Shown: positions 34,467-42,923 of the stretch, one piece after another
Layout: every line of letters starts with the position of its first letter
How positions within the stretch are numbered: position 1 is the stretch's first letter
NCBI RefSeq assembly: GCF_008727775.1
Contig: NZ_CP044232.1
Location: 1,116,001 to 1,180,000 of the forward strand
Direction: 5' to 3'
Source: Microbacterium lushaniae
Lineage (GTDB): Bacteria; Actinomycetota; Actinomycetes; Actinomycetales; Microbacteriaceae
DNA length: 64,000 nt
The notes under the pieces: model-generated
Told to the model about the DNA's origin: nothing
The model's database searches: none
What the model saw: only the letters and a program-made list of their open reading frames with translations
Made by a program: the position numbers and the translations under genes

Positions 34467-35306
34467 TCACAGGATCGGCTTGCCGCCGGTCACAGCGATG
34501 CGGGCACCGGAGACATAGCTCGCCTCATCCGACGCCAGCAGCACGTACACCGGCGCGAGCTCGGCCGGCTGCGCGGCGCGACCCAGGGGTGTCTGCTCCC
34601 CGAAGCTGGCGACGGTATCGGGCGGCATCGTGGCGGGGATCAGCGGCGTCCACACCGGCCCTGGCGCGACGCTGTTGGCACGGATGCCGCGCTCGCCGAG
34701 CATCTGGGCGAGGGAGGCGACCATGCTCGCGATCGCGGCCTTGGTCGCGGCGTAGGGCAGCAGGTTCGGCGAGGGCTGATCGGACTGGATAGACGACGAC
34801 CCGATGATGGATGCCCCGGCCTTGAGGTGGGGCAGCGCCGCCTTCACCAAGTGGAAGAAGGCGCTGACGTTGGTCGCCCAGGTGTAGTCCCACTCTTCGT
34901 CGGAGACCTCCTCGAGGCTGGGGTGATCCATCTGGAACGCGGCGTTGCTGACGAGGATGTCGAGGCCGCCCAGCTCTTCGATCGTCTTGGCGACCAGCGA
35001 TCGGCAATGTGCGGGATCGGAGATGTCGCCAGGGAGGAGGAGTGCCCTGCGGCCGGCGTCCTCGATGAATCTCTTCGCCTCCTCGGCGTCCTCATGCTCG
35101 TTGAGATAGCTGATCGCGACGTCCGCGCCCTCCCGGGCGTAGGCGAGGGCCACCGCCTTCCCGATGCCGCTGTCGCCACCGGTGATGAGCGCGACCTTGC
35201 CCTCGAGCCGGCCGGAGCCACGGTAGCTGTCCTGACCGTAGTCGGGCTTGGGATCCATCACCTGATCGGATCCGGGCACCGGCTGCTGCTGGGCGGGCTG
35301 GTTCAT
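34467..35306 (-). CDS. SDR-family oxidoreductase (general-stress-protein-39 type)
   Basis: NAD(P)-dependent short-chain dehydrogenase of 279 aa. An N-terminal extension rich in Gln and Pro precedes the cofactor motif TGGDSGIGKAVA; NNAAF-type motif appears as VSNAAFQ; the catalytic Ser and Tyr-x-x-x-Lys are in SSSIQSDQPSPNLLPYAATKAA. This extended subfamily includes Bacillus GsiB-regulon-type general stress proteins. An AAAGG precedes ATG 35306. Divergent from a small acidic protein gene. Confidence 0.88.
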   Translation of the reverse strand: MNQPAQQQPVPGSDQVMDPKPDYGQDSYRGSGRLEGKVALITGGDSGIGKAVALAYAREGADVAISYLNEHEDAEEAKRFIEDAGRRALLLPGDISDPAHCRSLVAKTIEELGGLDILVSNAAFQMDHPSLEEVSDEEWDYTWATNVSAFFHLVKAALPHLKAGASIIGSSSIQSDQPSPNLLPYAATKAAIASMVASLAQMLGERGIRANSVAPGPVWTPLIPATMPPDTVASFGEQTPLGRAAQPAELAPVYVLLASDEASYVSGARIAVTGGKPIL

Positions 35307-35470
35307 GGGGCGACCTTTCTCGGATTCCTGGATTGCCGACCCTTCGATGCGACATCATCGCGGCCGATTGTTCAGTGGGGTTGACACGCGCGGGGAAGCG
35401 CTCCGTTTGTCAAGGGGCCCTCCGCGGCGGCGTCGGCATCGTTCGATGGAAGCAACCGAGAGGAGCAACC

Positions 35471-35809
35471 ATGAGCGACACCGATAGCGATTCCTTCGCC
35501 GAGACGGAGGATGCCGGCATCCAGCCGTTGCGTGACGGGGACACCTCGATCGACCCGGATGCGGCGGCCGACCCGGCGCAGGCGGAGTGGGAGGCGACGA
35601 TCGCGCTGGATGAGGGTGCGTCGCCGGAGGACCTCCACCCGCCCACGGCGACGGGGGACGACCCCGCCCAGATCCCCGGTGACATGGACGAGATCCCGGC
35701 CGAGGACCTGGTGGCCGACTGGCAGCAGCCCGAGACGCAGGGCCTCGACCCCGAGATCGCCGTGCTCGGCGACGAGGGCGAGGGCGACCTCGCCCCAGAG
35801 GACTACTGA
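35471..35809 (+). CDS. Acidic protein of unknown function
   Basis: Protein of 112 aa, rich in Asp and Glu with few basic residues, likely disordered. Short repeats of the type DPAQ and D/E-rich turns are seen. GAGAGGAG precedes ATG 35471. Third member of the small acidic set in this region. A TTGACA hexamer at 35375 might be its -35 element, without a convincing -10. Confidence 0.68.
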   Translation: MSDTDSDSFAETEDAGIQPLRDGDTSIDPDAAADPAQAEWEATIALDEGASPEDLHPPTATGDDPAQIPGDMDEIPAEDLVADWQQPETQGLDPEIAVLGDEGEGDLAPEDY

Positions 35810-35814
35810 GCGAC

Positions 35815-35846
35815 GCCCCGGCGGCGCGGCCACGCGCCGCCGGGGC
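35815..35846 (+). terminator. Hairpin terminator after the acidic-protein gene
   Basis: Perfect 14-bp stem GCCCCGGCGGCGCG / CGCGCCGCCGGGGC with loop GCCA, 6 nt after the stop. Confidence 0.75.
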
Positions 35847-35871
35847 GCGCAGCCGGCGCTAGCATGACACG

Positions 35872-36537
35872 ATGCGCACCGCCCTGATCACCGGCATCGC
35901 CCGCACCGGCGGCATCGCCGAGGGGATCGCCCCGAGGCTGCGCGCGGACGGCTGGAACGTCGTCACGAGCGACCTGGACTCCGGCGACGTCCCGTGCGAT
36001 CTGGCCACCTCGGACGGCCCGCCGTCGCTCGTGGCAGAGGTGAGCCGCGCCCATGGGCCGATCAGCGCGCTGGTCCTCAGCCACGCTCACGACGTCGAGT
36101 CGGGGATCCTCGACACCACGGCGGAGAGCTTCGACCGGCACGTGGCCGTCAATGCCCGCGCGAGCCTCCTGCTCCTGGCCGCCTTCGCCCGGCAGGTGCC
36201 CGAATCCGGTGGCGCCGTGGTGGCTCTCACCAGCGACCACACGACCGGCAACCTCCCGTACGGAGCATCCAAGGGTGCGCTGGATCGCATCGTGATCTCG
36301 GCGGCCCGCGAGCTCGGACCCCGCGGTATCTCGGCGAACGTCCTCAACCCCGGCCCGATCGACACCGGCTGGATGGATGACGGGACCCGCGCGGCGCTGA
36401 CGGCCGCGCAGCCCCTGGGCAGACTCGGCACTCCGCCCGACATCGCCGAGGTGGTCGCGTTCCTGGTCTCCGACGCGGGCCGATGGGTCTCGGGGCAGCT
36501 GCTGCACGCCGACGGCGCCTTCTCCGCGCGCTTCTGA
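35872..36537 (+). CDS. SDR-family oxidoreductase
   Basis: Protein of 221 aa with the short-chain dehydrogenase fold. The cofactor motif TGIARTGGIAEGIA is atypical; the catalytic triad is seen as LTSDHTTGNLPYGASKGALD with Tyr-x-x-x-Lys, followed by NVLNPGPIDTGW. Short for the family. TAGCAT (35860-35865) lies 6 nt before ATG 35872, so the mRNA is probably leaderless. Substrate unknown. Confidence 0.83.
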   Translation: MRTALITGIARTGGIAEGIAPRLRADGWNVVTSDLDSGDVPCDLATSDGPPSLVAEVSRAHGPISALVLSHAHDVESGILDTTAESFDRHVAVNARASLLLLAAFARQVPESGGAVVALTSDHTTGNLPYGASKGALDRIVISAARELGPRGISANVLNPGPIDTGWMDDGTRAALTAAQPLGRLGTPPDIAEVVAFLVSDAGRWVSGQLLHADGAFSARF

Positions 36538-36580
36538 TCAGCCCTCGCGGCGCGAGGGGCCGGGCGCTAGCGTCGGGGAC

Positions 36581-37660
36581 GTGACGCACCGCCTCACGAT
36601 CGACCAGGCCCGGCGCATCATCGTGCGGGCTCAGCTGCTGGATGCCGAGCGGCCCGGCGACGTCGTCGAAGTGGCCGAGCAGCTCGGGTACATCGGGATC
36701 GACCCCACCGCGACGATCGCGCCGTGCGAGCACACCGTGCTGTGGTCGCGCATCGGGTGGCCGTACGAGGCCGGCCAGCTGCACAAGGCCGTCGAGTCCG
36801 ACCGTCTGCTGTTCGAGTTCGACGGCACGTTCCGGCCGATCAGCGTGCTTCCCCTCCTGCTCCCCGAGATGCGGAAATGGCCACGGCGCGAGAGCAGCCG
36901 GCAGTGGCTCGAGGCCAACGACCGCTTCCGCAGGGACGTGATCGCGCGGCTGCGCGCGGAAGGGCCCCTGCTGAGCTCGCAGATCCCCGACACCGCTCAG
37001 GTCGGCAGGGCGCCGGACGGGTGGTCGGGCACCAATGCCGTGCCGCACATGCTGGAATTCCTCATGCGCCAGGGCGTCGTGGCCGTCAGCGGACGGGAGG
37101 GCCGGCACCGCCGGTGGGACCTCGCCGAACGCGTGTATCCGTCCGATCTGCCCGAGTACGCCGACGACGAGGCCGAGTACCTGCGCCACGAACGCCGCCT
37201 GCAGGCGGCGGGTCTGGCCAAGCAGAAGTCACCGTGGACGCGCGTCGGCGATGCCGGCGAGCCGGCCGTGATCGAAGGAATGCGCACGGGATGGCGCGTC
37301 GACCCGGAGGCCGTCGCCGCGCTCGACGACGACGCGGGCGGGCGCGTGGCGCTGCTCAACCCCTACGACAGCGTGCTGTTCGACCGCCCGAGGCTGAAGG
37401 ACGTGTTCGGATTCGCGTACGTGCTCGAACAGTTCAAGCCGAAGCCGCAGCGCCGTTACGGCTACTTCGCGCATCCGATCCTGCTCGGTGACCGTTTCGT
37501 GGGGATGCTGGACGCGGAGGTGGATCGGGCCGGCGGCGTGCTGCAGGTCAACGCCGTGCACGAGTTCCTCCCCTTCGAGTCGGAGGAGGACGAGATGGTC
37601 CGGGCCGAGATCGCCGACCTGGGGGAGTGGCTGGGGCTGACGGTCTCAGGATTGGCGTGA
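36581..37660 (+). CDS. AlkX/YcaQ-like winged-helix protein (putative DNA glycosylase)
   Basis: Protein of 359 aa of the HTH_42/YcaQ-AlkZ family of DNA glycosylases, which remove bulky or crosslinked alkyl adducts. Family landmarks: LTIDQARRIIVRAQLL near the start, GYIGIDPTATIAPCEHTVLWSRIG, and LLNPYDSVLFDRPRLKDVFGFAYVLEQFKP. I cannot assign the catalytic QxQ/QxD motif with certainty. TAGCGT (36568-36573) lies 7 nt before GTG 36581, so it is probably leaderless. Confidence 0.82.
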   Translation: MTHRLTIDQARRIIVRAQLLDAERPGDVVEVAEQLGYIGIDPTATIAPCEHTVLWSRIGWPYEAGQLHKAVESDRLLFEFDGTFRPISVLPLLLPEMRKWPRRESSRQWLEANDRFRRDVIARLRAEGPLLSSQIPDTAQVGRAPDGWSGTNAVPHMLEFLMRQGVVAVSGREGRHRRWDLAERVYPSDLPEYADDEAEYLRHERRLQAAGLAKQKSPWTRVGDAGEPAVIEGMRTGWRVDPEAVAALDDDAGGRVALLNPYDSVLFDRPRLKDVFGFAYVLEQFKPKPQRRYGYFAHPILLGDRFVGMLDAEVDRAGGVLQVNAVHEFLPFESEEDEMVRAEIADLGEWLGLTVSGLA

Positions 37661-37674
37661 CGCCGGGCCACCGG

Positions 37675-37860
37675 TCACGCTGAGGGCGCGCCGGGATCGA
37701 ACGAGCGCAGCATGTCCTCCTCGACGGCGTTGTCGGCGTGGAGTTCGTTCTCGGTGCCCTCATCGCCACCGGTGGGGGCGTCATCGCCGGTGGGGGCCTC
37801 CTCGCCCGACGGCGTCGTCGGCTCAGCCGATGCCGGATGCTCCTCCTCGGGCGTGCTCAT
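37675..37860 (-). CDS. Small acidic protein (pair member)
   Basis: Protein of 61 aa rich in Glu, Asp, Pro, Ala and Thr. ATG 37860 overlaps the stop of the preceding acidic gene (ATGA), so the two are translated as a pair. Not recognised. Confidence 0.65.
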   Translation of the reverse strand: MSTPEEEHPASAEPTTPSGEEAPTGDDAPTGGDEGTENELHADNAVEEDMLRSFDPGAPSA

Positions 37861-38042
37861 GCGCTCTCTCCGTCCTGGTCGGCGGCGATCGCGTCGGCGT
37901 CGGCGCTGTTGACGAGGTCGTCGTTGACGTCCTCATCCAGCACCTCGTCGCCGTCGACCGTGCGGGTCGCGTCCACGTCGGCGTCCTGGGCTGCGGAGTC
38001 CTCCCCGCCCGGGACGATGGGGGGCAGCGGGTTGTTCGTCAT
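37857..38042 (-). CDS. Small acidic protein (pair member)
   Basis: Protein of 61 aa, more than a quarter Asp/Glu, with no Trp, Tyr or Phe. GAGAGGAGAGGAG lies directly upstream of ATG 38042. First gene of the acidic pair. Function unknown. Confidence 0.66.
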   Translation of the reverse strand: MTNNPLPPIVPGGEDSAAQDADVDATRTVDGDEVLDEDVNDDLVNSADADAIAADQDGESA

Positions 38043-38194
38043 GATGTCTCCTCTCCTCTCTCCCGACGCTACGTGGAGCCGCCGCGCCCGCCTCCGGGGT
38101 TGTCCCGGCGGCGGCCGCGGGTGTAGACCTGTCTGCTCGGCCGCCGGGTGTCAACCCCTGGAGAGCCGGCGCGCGCACCGGCGAGGCTGGGAGC

Positions 38195-38353
38195 ATGGTC
38201 GGAGTCGCAGTCGTCCTTGTCCTCGTCGGTCTCGTCCTGCTGCTGCTGGGCATCTTCGTCCAGGCGGTGAAGTTCCTCCTGTGGATCGGCGCGGTGCTCC
38301 TGATCCTCGGCGTCATCGCGTGGCTCATGCGCTACATCCGCCGGCAGACCTGA
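38195..38353 (+). CDS. 52-aa double-spanning membrane protein
   Basis: Begins MVGVAVVLVLVGLVLLLL and ends RYIRRQT. Two hydrophobic helices (about 4-21 and 26-45) are followed by a basic end, so N-in/C-in topology is likely. GGGAG sits just before ATG 38195. Codon third positions are G/C as in neighbouring genes, supporting coding. Similar small hydrophobic proteins are common in Microbacteriaceae; no function can be given. Confidence 0.7.
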   Translation: MVGVAVVLVLVGLVLLLLGIFVQAVKFLLWIGAVLLILGVIAWLMRYIRRQT

Positions 38354-38393
38354 GCCCTCGCGCCTTCCGCCGTGCTCTGGCACGATCGGTCTC

Positions 38394-38840
38394 ATGAGCG
38401 TCGCCCTGTCGCCCGAGCGAGCGCGTGACCTTGCGCTCCTCCGCCGCGTGCGCGACCGCATCGACCGCGAGTACGCGCTGCCGCTGAGCGTCGAGGCCCT
38501 CGCGCGCGACGTGCACATGTCGGCGGGTCATCTGAGCCGCGCGTTCCGGGCGGCGTTCGGGGAGTCGCCGTACGCGTACCTGATGACCCGCCGGATCGAG
38601 CGAGCGATGGCACTCCTGCGCCGCGGAGACCTCAGCGTCACCGAGGTGTGCTTCGCGGTGGGCTGCTCCTCCCTGGGCTCATTCAGCACGCGCTTCAGCG
38701 AACTCGTGGGCATGCCGCCCAGCCTCTACCGCGATCAGGCGGCGGGGGCGACGGCCGGCATGCCCGCGTGCACGGCCAAGCAGGCCACCAGACCGGTCAG
38801 GAATCGAGAAGCGGCGCGGGCGGCCTCGGCCGTAGCGTGA
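38394..38840 (+). CDS. AraC-family transcriptional regulator
   Basis: Protein of 148 aa, essentially a stand-alone double HTH: LSVEALARDVHMSAGHLSRAFRAAFG and RRGDLSVTEVCFAVGCSSLGSFSTRFSELVGMPPSLYR. No N-terminal ligand-binding domain. The VOC-family gene starts 5 nt after its stop, an AraC-VOC pairing seen often in actinobacteria. Confidence 0.87.
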   Translation: MSVALSPERARDLALLRRVRDRIDREYALPLSVEALARDVHMSAGHLSRAFRAAFGESPYAYLMTRRIERAMALLRRGDLSVTEVCFAVGCSSLGSFSTRFSELVGMPPSLYRDQAAGATAGMPACTAKQATRPVRNREAARAASAVA

Positions 38841-38845
38841 GGCGC

Positions 38846-39256
38846 ATGGACATCACCATCCACTCCTCTTTCCTTCCGCACACCGATCCCGATGCTTCCC
38901 TGGCGTTCTACCGCGACGTCCTCGGGTTCGACGTCCGCGGCGACGTCGGCTACGGCGGGATGCGGTGGATCACCGTCGGGCCGGCCGGGCAGCCCGACAC
39001 CGCCATCGTCCTGCAACCGCCCACCGCCGCGCCCGGCCTCACCGACGAGGAGCAGCGCCTGCTGCTCGAACTGGTCGCCAAGGGCAGCTATTTCGGGGTG
39101 AACCTGGCCACTTTCGACCTGGACGCGACCTTCGCCGCGCTCGAGCAGGCCGGCGCTGAGGTCGTGCAGGAGCCCACGGATCAGCCGTACGGGCTGCGTG
39201 ACTGCGCGTTCCGCGACCCTGCCGGGAACATGATCCGGATGCAGCAGTCTGGCTGA
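38846..39256 (+). CDS. VOC/glyoxalase-superfamily protein
   Basis: Protein of 136 aa with two beta-alpha-beta-beta-beta modules: LAFYRDVLGFDVRGDVG and ATFAALEQAGAEVVQEPTDQPYGLRDCAFRDPAGNMIRMQQ. The final Asp/Asn-rich motif is typical of metal-binding dioxygenase/glyoxalase-like or resistance VOC proteins. TAGCGT (38833-38838) lies 7 nt before ATG 38846, an internal leaderless start in addition to co-transcription with the AraC gene. Confidence 0.85.
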   Translation: MDITIHSSFLPHTDPDASLAFYRDVLGFDVRGDVGYGGMRWITVGPAGQPDTAIVLQPPTAAPGLTDEEQRLLLELVAKGSYFGVNLATFDLDATFAALEQAGAEVVQEPTDQPYGLRDCAFRDPAGNMIRMQQSG

Positions 39257-39263
39257 CGCGCCC

Positions 39264-40091
39264 TCAGCGGCCGACCGGCTCCAGCACCCCGTCGGAGGTC
39301 GAATCCGCCGGCGCGTCGGCGACGACGTCGGCCGGCGTGGTCATCGCGGTCAGAGCGTTCGCCACGCGTTCGGCGAGGTACGCGTGTCCTGCCGTCGAGG
39401 GGTGATCGCGGCCGATCTCGCCGGTGTCGATGACGGACGGGTAGTTCGCCGGTGTGACCCACTCCTCGGCGATGGGGGAGATGTACCACCAGCCGCGCGC
39501 GGCGGCGAGGGCGGACAGATCGGCATCGATGCGGGCGGTCGCCGCCTCCACGGGCAGGACCTGCGGCGCCGGCCCGAGGATCACGATGACGGCGGCGGGG
39601 AACCGTGCGGCCAGCGCGTCCCAGCCGGCCGAGACGGCGTCCCGGTATCCGTCGGCGGGGAGGCGTCGGTCGTTGATCGAACCCTGCAGGATCACGAGGT
39701 CCGGAGCCAGCGCCGGGTCCAGTGCGGCGATGCGCTCGCCGAACGAACCGCCGTCCCATCCGGGCTTGAGGTAGCCGCTGCCGCGCACGCCGTCAACGAC
39801 CGTGTCCCACCCGAGGGCGTGGCCCAGCACGTACGCGTAACCGAGGGTGGGGTCGGATGCGGCCGAGCCGTAGGTCCACGAATCGCCGAAGATCAGCACG
39901 CGCGGATCCTCCGGCAGCGCGAGGGCCGCCGGCGCCACGACGGACGCGGCGTCCGCGCCGGCCGACACGGCCGCGCCGGTCGGCGCCCACGGGCGCCAGG
40001 CGGCCAGCGCGCACAGCGCGGCCACGGCCACGGCGAGGACGGCGAGCGGCCACCGGGGACGGCGCGGGCGGCGCGGGACGGGGGTGCTCAC
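39264..40091 (-). CDS. Exported SGNH/GDSL-type hydrolase
   Basis: Protein of 275 aa. A basic N-terminus and one hydrophobic helix (about 15-32) give a signal anchor. Block I is FGDSWTYGSA with the catalytic Ser, block III is LQGSINDRR, and block V is DHPSTAGH with catalytic Asp/His. Such enzymes deacylate lipids or wall polymers outside the membrane. Convergent with the VOC gene (7 nt between stops). GTG 40091 is the start. Confidence 0.87.
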   Translation of the reverse strand: MSTPVPRRPRRPRWPLAVLAVAVAALCALAAWRPWAPTGAAVSAGADAASVVAPAALALPEDPRVLIFGDSWTYGSAASDPTLGYAYVLGHALGWDTVVDGVRGSGYLKPGWDGGSFGERIAALDPALAPDLVILQGSINDRRLPADGYRDAVSAGWDALAARFPAAVIVILGPAPQVLPVEAATARIDADLSALAAARGWWYISPIAEEWVTPANYPSVIDTGEIGRDHPSTAGHAYLAERVANALTAMTTPADVVADAPADSTSDGVLEPVGR

Positions 40092-40236
40092 GCGCAGAGC
40101 CTAAGCCATGCCGCCCATGCCGAGCGCAACGATTCCCACGCCGTGGCCGCGACGCGTCCGACCGCTGGAGGCATGGCCCTGCCGCGGCGTCCTCCGGTGT
40201 CGCGGCCGGCTGCCGGCCGCATGCGAGGATTGCTCG

Positions 40237-41037
40237 GTGCCGCGCCTGATGACCGCCGAACTCGACCTCGATCTGGGGGCGTCGGTGGACCTGATCTTCC
40301 AGATCACGGTCGCCCGCGAAGCCGCCGGGCTGACCGAGCACCTCGCGTTCACGCAGGGCGACCGGCAGTACACCGCCGCCGAGCTGGTGGACGGCGCCGG
40401 CAGCCGCCTGCACCGCTTCACGGCGGAGGCCGGACCCCTTCACGTGCGGTACTCCGCGACGGTGACGGGGCGCGCGTCGCCGCGCGGCGACGATGCGCTG
40501 GAGAACATCACCTATCTGCGGCCGAGCAGGTACTGCCAGTCCGACGAGCTGTTCGCGCAGGCGCGCCGGCAGTTCCGCGGGCTGGCGGGCGTCGCGCTCG
40601 TGCAGGCGGTGTCCGCATTCGTGTCGGCGGCCGTCACGTACACGCCGGGGCTGAGTCTGGGCACCGACAGCGCCGTCACGACGCTGCAGACGGGTCAGGG
40701 CGTGTGCCGCGACTACGCGCACGCAGTGATCGCGCTGCTGCGGGCGATGGACGTTCCGGCCAGGTATGCCGCCTGCTATGCGCCGGGGCTGGAGCCGATG
40801 GACTTCCACGCCGTCGCGGAGGCGTTCGTCGACGGCGCCTGGTATGTCGTGGACGCGACCCGGCTGGCCGACCGGCGTTCGCTCGTGCGCATCGCCACGG
40901 GCCGGGATGCCGCGGACTGCGCGTTCCTCAGCTACCACGGCGGCAACGTCGTCCTCGAGCGGATGACCGTCACCGCCGAAGCATCCACCGACGCCGCCGA
41001 GCCCGACGATCACGTCGCCCTGGTGTCGATCGCCTGA
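40237..41037 (+). CDS. Transglutaminase-like cysteine protease/transglutaminase-domain protein
   Basis: Protein of 266 aa with an N-terminal beta-sandwich (Bact_transglu_N-like) and a transglutaminase core. The catalytic triad is visible as GVCRDYAHAVIALLRAMDVPARY (Cys), DFHAVAEAFVDGAWYVVDATR (His, Asp). GAGGA lies 8 nt before GTG 40237; ATG 40249 is an alternative. The biological substrate is unknown. Confidence 0.85.
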   Translation: MPRLMTAELDLDLGASVDLIFQITVAREAAGLTEHLAFTQGDRQYTAAELVDGAGSRLHRFTAEAGPLHVRYSATVTGRASPRGDDALENITYLRPSRYCQSDELFAQARRQFRGLAGVALVQAVSAFVSAAVTYTPGLSLGTDSAVTTLQTGQGVCRDYAHAVIALLRAMDVPARYAACYAPGLEPMDFHAVAEAFVDGAWYVVDATRLADRRSLVRIATGRDAADCAFLSYHGGNVVLERMTVTAEASTDAAEPDDHVALVSIA

Positions 41038-41062
41038 CGCGCCGACGCGCGTGCCGGGGGAT

Positions 41063-41106
41063 TCTTGAAGAACTCTTGCGCTGGTCTTGCGCTGGCGTTG
41101 CGGGTG
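41063..41106 (+). repeat. Four tandem 11-bp direct repeats (TCTTG-type)
   Basis: Four 11-mers in register: TCTTGAAGAAC, TCTTGCGCTGG, TCTTGCGCTGG and CGTTGCGGGTG, at 41063, 41074, 41085 and 41096. One-turn spacing of short direct repeats is the usual layout of OmpR/PhoB-type response-regulator sites. It lies 25 nt after the transglutaminase gene and about 150 nt before argS. Confidence 0.75.
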
Positions 41107-41130
41107 CCCTGACAGCCTTTCGTCATCGGT

Positions 41131-41144
41131 CCTCGTGATCGAGG
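41131..41144 (+). other. Small hairpin between the repeat array and argS
   Basis: CCTCG-TGAT-CGAGG, 5-bp stem, directly 5' of the larger hairpin at 41152. The two could form a leader structure or a short transcript's 3' end. Confidence 0.45.
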
Positions 41145-41151
41145 GGGAAAT

Positions 41152-41186
41152 GAGCGGTCCGCCGTCGGGGGACCGGCGGACCGCTC
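41152..41186 (+). terminator. Strong hairpin upstream of argS
   Basis: Perfect 13-bp stem GAGCGGTCCGCCG / CGGCGGACCGCTC with a 9-nt loop. It could end transcription coming from the transglutaminase gene or from a promoter at the repeat array. No T-tract follows. Confidence 0.65.
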
Positions 41187-41253
41187 GCTCCGCCCCCGCG
41201 GCCCGGCCCGCTCTCGGTGGCCTCACGGCGCGCGACCCTAGGATGAGATGGCT

Positions 41254-42921
41254 ATGGATCCTGATGCCCTCTCCGCCGCCCTGCTCGCCGTCCTGACGCC
41301 CATCGCGGAGGCGCGACGCGAAGGATCCAGCGCCGGGCTCACCGCCGCCGACCTGCCCCTGGAACGGCCCAAGAACCGCGATCACGGCGACTGGGCCTCC
41401 AACGCCGCCCTCAAGCTCGCCAAGAAGACCGGCGCCAACCCCCGGGAACTGGCAGCCGAGGTCGCCGACGCCCTCACCGCGGTCGAGGGCATCGCGAGCG
41501 TCGAGGTGGCCGGCCCCGGCTTCATCAACATCCGCCTGGACGCCGCCGCCGCCGGAGCGCTGGCCAAGACGATCGTCGAGGCCGGCGCCGCCTTCGGCAG
41601 CAACGACTCCCAGCGCGGGAACACCATCAACCTCGAGTTCGTCAGCGCCAATCCCACCGGGCCGCTGCACATCGGTCACACCCGCTGGGCCGCCCTCGGC
41701 GACGCCATCGCGCGCCTGCTGCTGGCCAGCGGAGCGACGCTGGTGCGGGAGTTCTACATCAACGACGCCGGCGCACAGATGGACCGGTTCGGCGCATCCG
41801 TGCTGGCTGCGGCGCTGGGCGCCCCCACGCCGGAGGACGGATACGCCGGCGCGTACATCGATGAGCTCGGCCGCCGCGTGCTCGCGGCGCGACCCGACCT
41901 CGCCGAGCTTCCCGCCGACGAGCAGCTGGTCCTCGCGCGCGACCTCGCCTACCGATTCCAGCTCGGTGAGATCCAGGCCTCGCTGGAGGCGTTCAACGTG
42001 CACTTCGACGTCTGGTTCTCCGAGCGCGAGCTGCACGCCGCACCGCCCAGCGGCGGGCCGAGCCTCGTCGACGAGGCCGTGGACCGCCTGCGCGCGCAGG
42101 GGCACGTGTTCGACCAGGACGGCGCGGTGTGGGTGCGCACGACCGACTTCGGCGACGACAAAGATCGCGTCATCCGCCGGGCCAACGGGGTGTACACCTA
42201 TTTCGCCGCCGACGCGGCGTACTACCTCAACAAGGGCGACCGCGGCTTCGCGCACAAGATCTACCTCCTGGGGGCCGACCATCACGGCTACGTGCACCGT
42301 CTCAAGGCGCTCGCCGGTGCCGCCGGAGACGATCCCGACGCGGACATCGAGGTGCTGATCGGCCAGCTCGTCTCGATCAACGGCGCGCGCTTGTCCAAGC
42401 GCGCCGGCAACATCATCGAGCTCGACGACCTGCGCGAGTGGCTGGGCACCGACGCCCTGCGGTATTCGCTGGGGCGCTACCCCGCCGACTCACCGCTCAC
42501 GCTGGACCCCGAGATCCTGCAGAAGCGGACGAACGACAACCCGGTGTTCTACGTGCAGTACGCGCATGCGCGCACGCACAACGTCGCGCGCAACGCCGCC
42601 GACTCGGGCGTTGACCGCTCGGAGTTCGCGCCCGAGCTGCTCGTGCACGAGACGGAGTCGGCGCTGCTGGGCGCGCTGCAGGAGTTCCCGCGCACCGTCG
42701 CCTTCGCCGCCGAGGTGCGCGAGCCGCACCGCGTGGCCCGCTACCTCGAGGAGCTCGCCGGCCTGTACCACCGGTGGTACGACAACTGCCGCGTCATCCC
42801 CCTCGGCGACCAGCCGGTGGAGGCGGTGCACCGCACGCGCCTGTGGCTCAACGACGCCACCGGTCAGGTGCTGCGCAACGGGCTCGACCTGCTCGGGGTC
42901 AGCGCGCCCGAGCGGATGTGA
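41254..42921 (+). CDS. argS: Arginyl-tRNA synthetase
   Basis: Class I synthetase charging tRNA-Arg, 555 aa. The N-terminal additional domain is followed by [20 protein letters not shown] (HIGH) and later by [10 protein letters not shown] (KMSKS equivalent), then an anticodon-binding helical domain. TAGGAT (41239-41244) lies 9 nt before ATG 41254, favouring this start; ATG 41248 would be only 3 nt from it. It is followed immediately by an LmeA-like gene. Confidence 0.95.
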   Translation: MDPDALSAALLAVLTPIAEARREGSSAGLTAADLPLERPKNRDHGDWASNAALKLAKKTGANPRELAAEVADALTAVEGIASVEVAGPGFINIRLDAAAAGALAKTIVEAGAAFGSNDSQRGNTINLEFVSANPTGPLHIGHTRWAALGDAIARLLLASGATLVREFYINDAGAQMDRFGASVLAAALGAPTPEDGYAGAYIDELGRRVLAARPDLAELPADEQLVLARDLAYRFQLGEIQASLEAFNVHFDVWFSERELHAAPPSGGPSLVDEAVDRLRAQGHVFDQDGAVWVRTTDFGDDKDRVIRRANGVYTYFAADAAYYLNKGDRGFAHKIYLLGADHHGYVHRLKALAGAAGDDPDADIEVLIGQLVSINGARLSKRAGNIIELDDLREWLGTDALRYSLGRYPADSPLTLDPEILQKRTNDNPVFYVQYAHARTHNVARNAADSGVDRSEFAPELLVHETESALLGALQEFPRTVAFAAEVREPHRVARYLEELAGLYHRWYDNCRVIPLGDQPVEAVHRTRLWLNDATGQVLRNGLDLLGVSAPERM

Positions 42922-42923
42922 CG

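Noticed and set aside
29464..35470. Search for DosR/DevR boxes (GGGACTWWAGTCCC type) near the DevR-like gene, USP and SDR genes
   Set aside because: No convincing match was seen in the intergenic regions, so no regulon is claimed.
24100..38165. GGGTTGAC-like strings near several accessory genes (24100, 26683 reverse, 35373, 38152 reverse)
   Set aside because: Orientation and distance to starts are inconsistent, and the core is simply a -35-like TTGAC.
41087..41296. Short reading frame beginning near the argS leader
   Set aside because: It spans the strong hairpin, is rich in Pro/Arg, and runs into argS out of frame.
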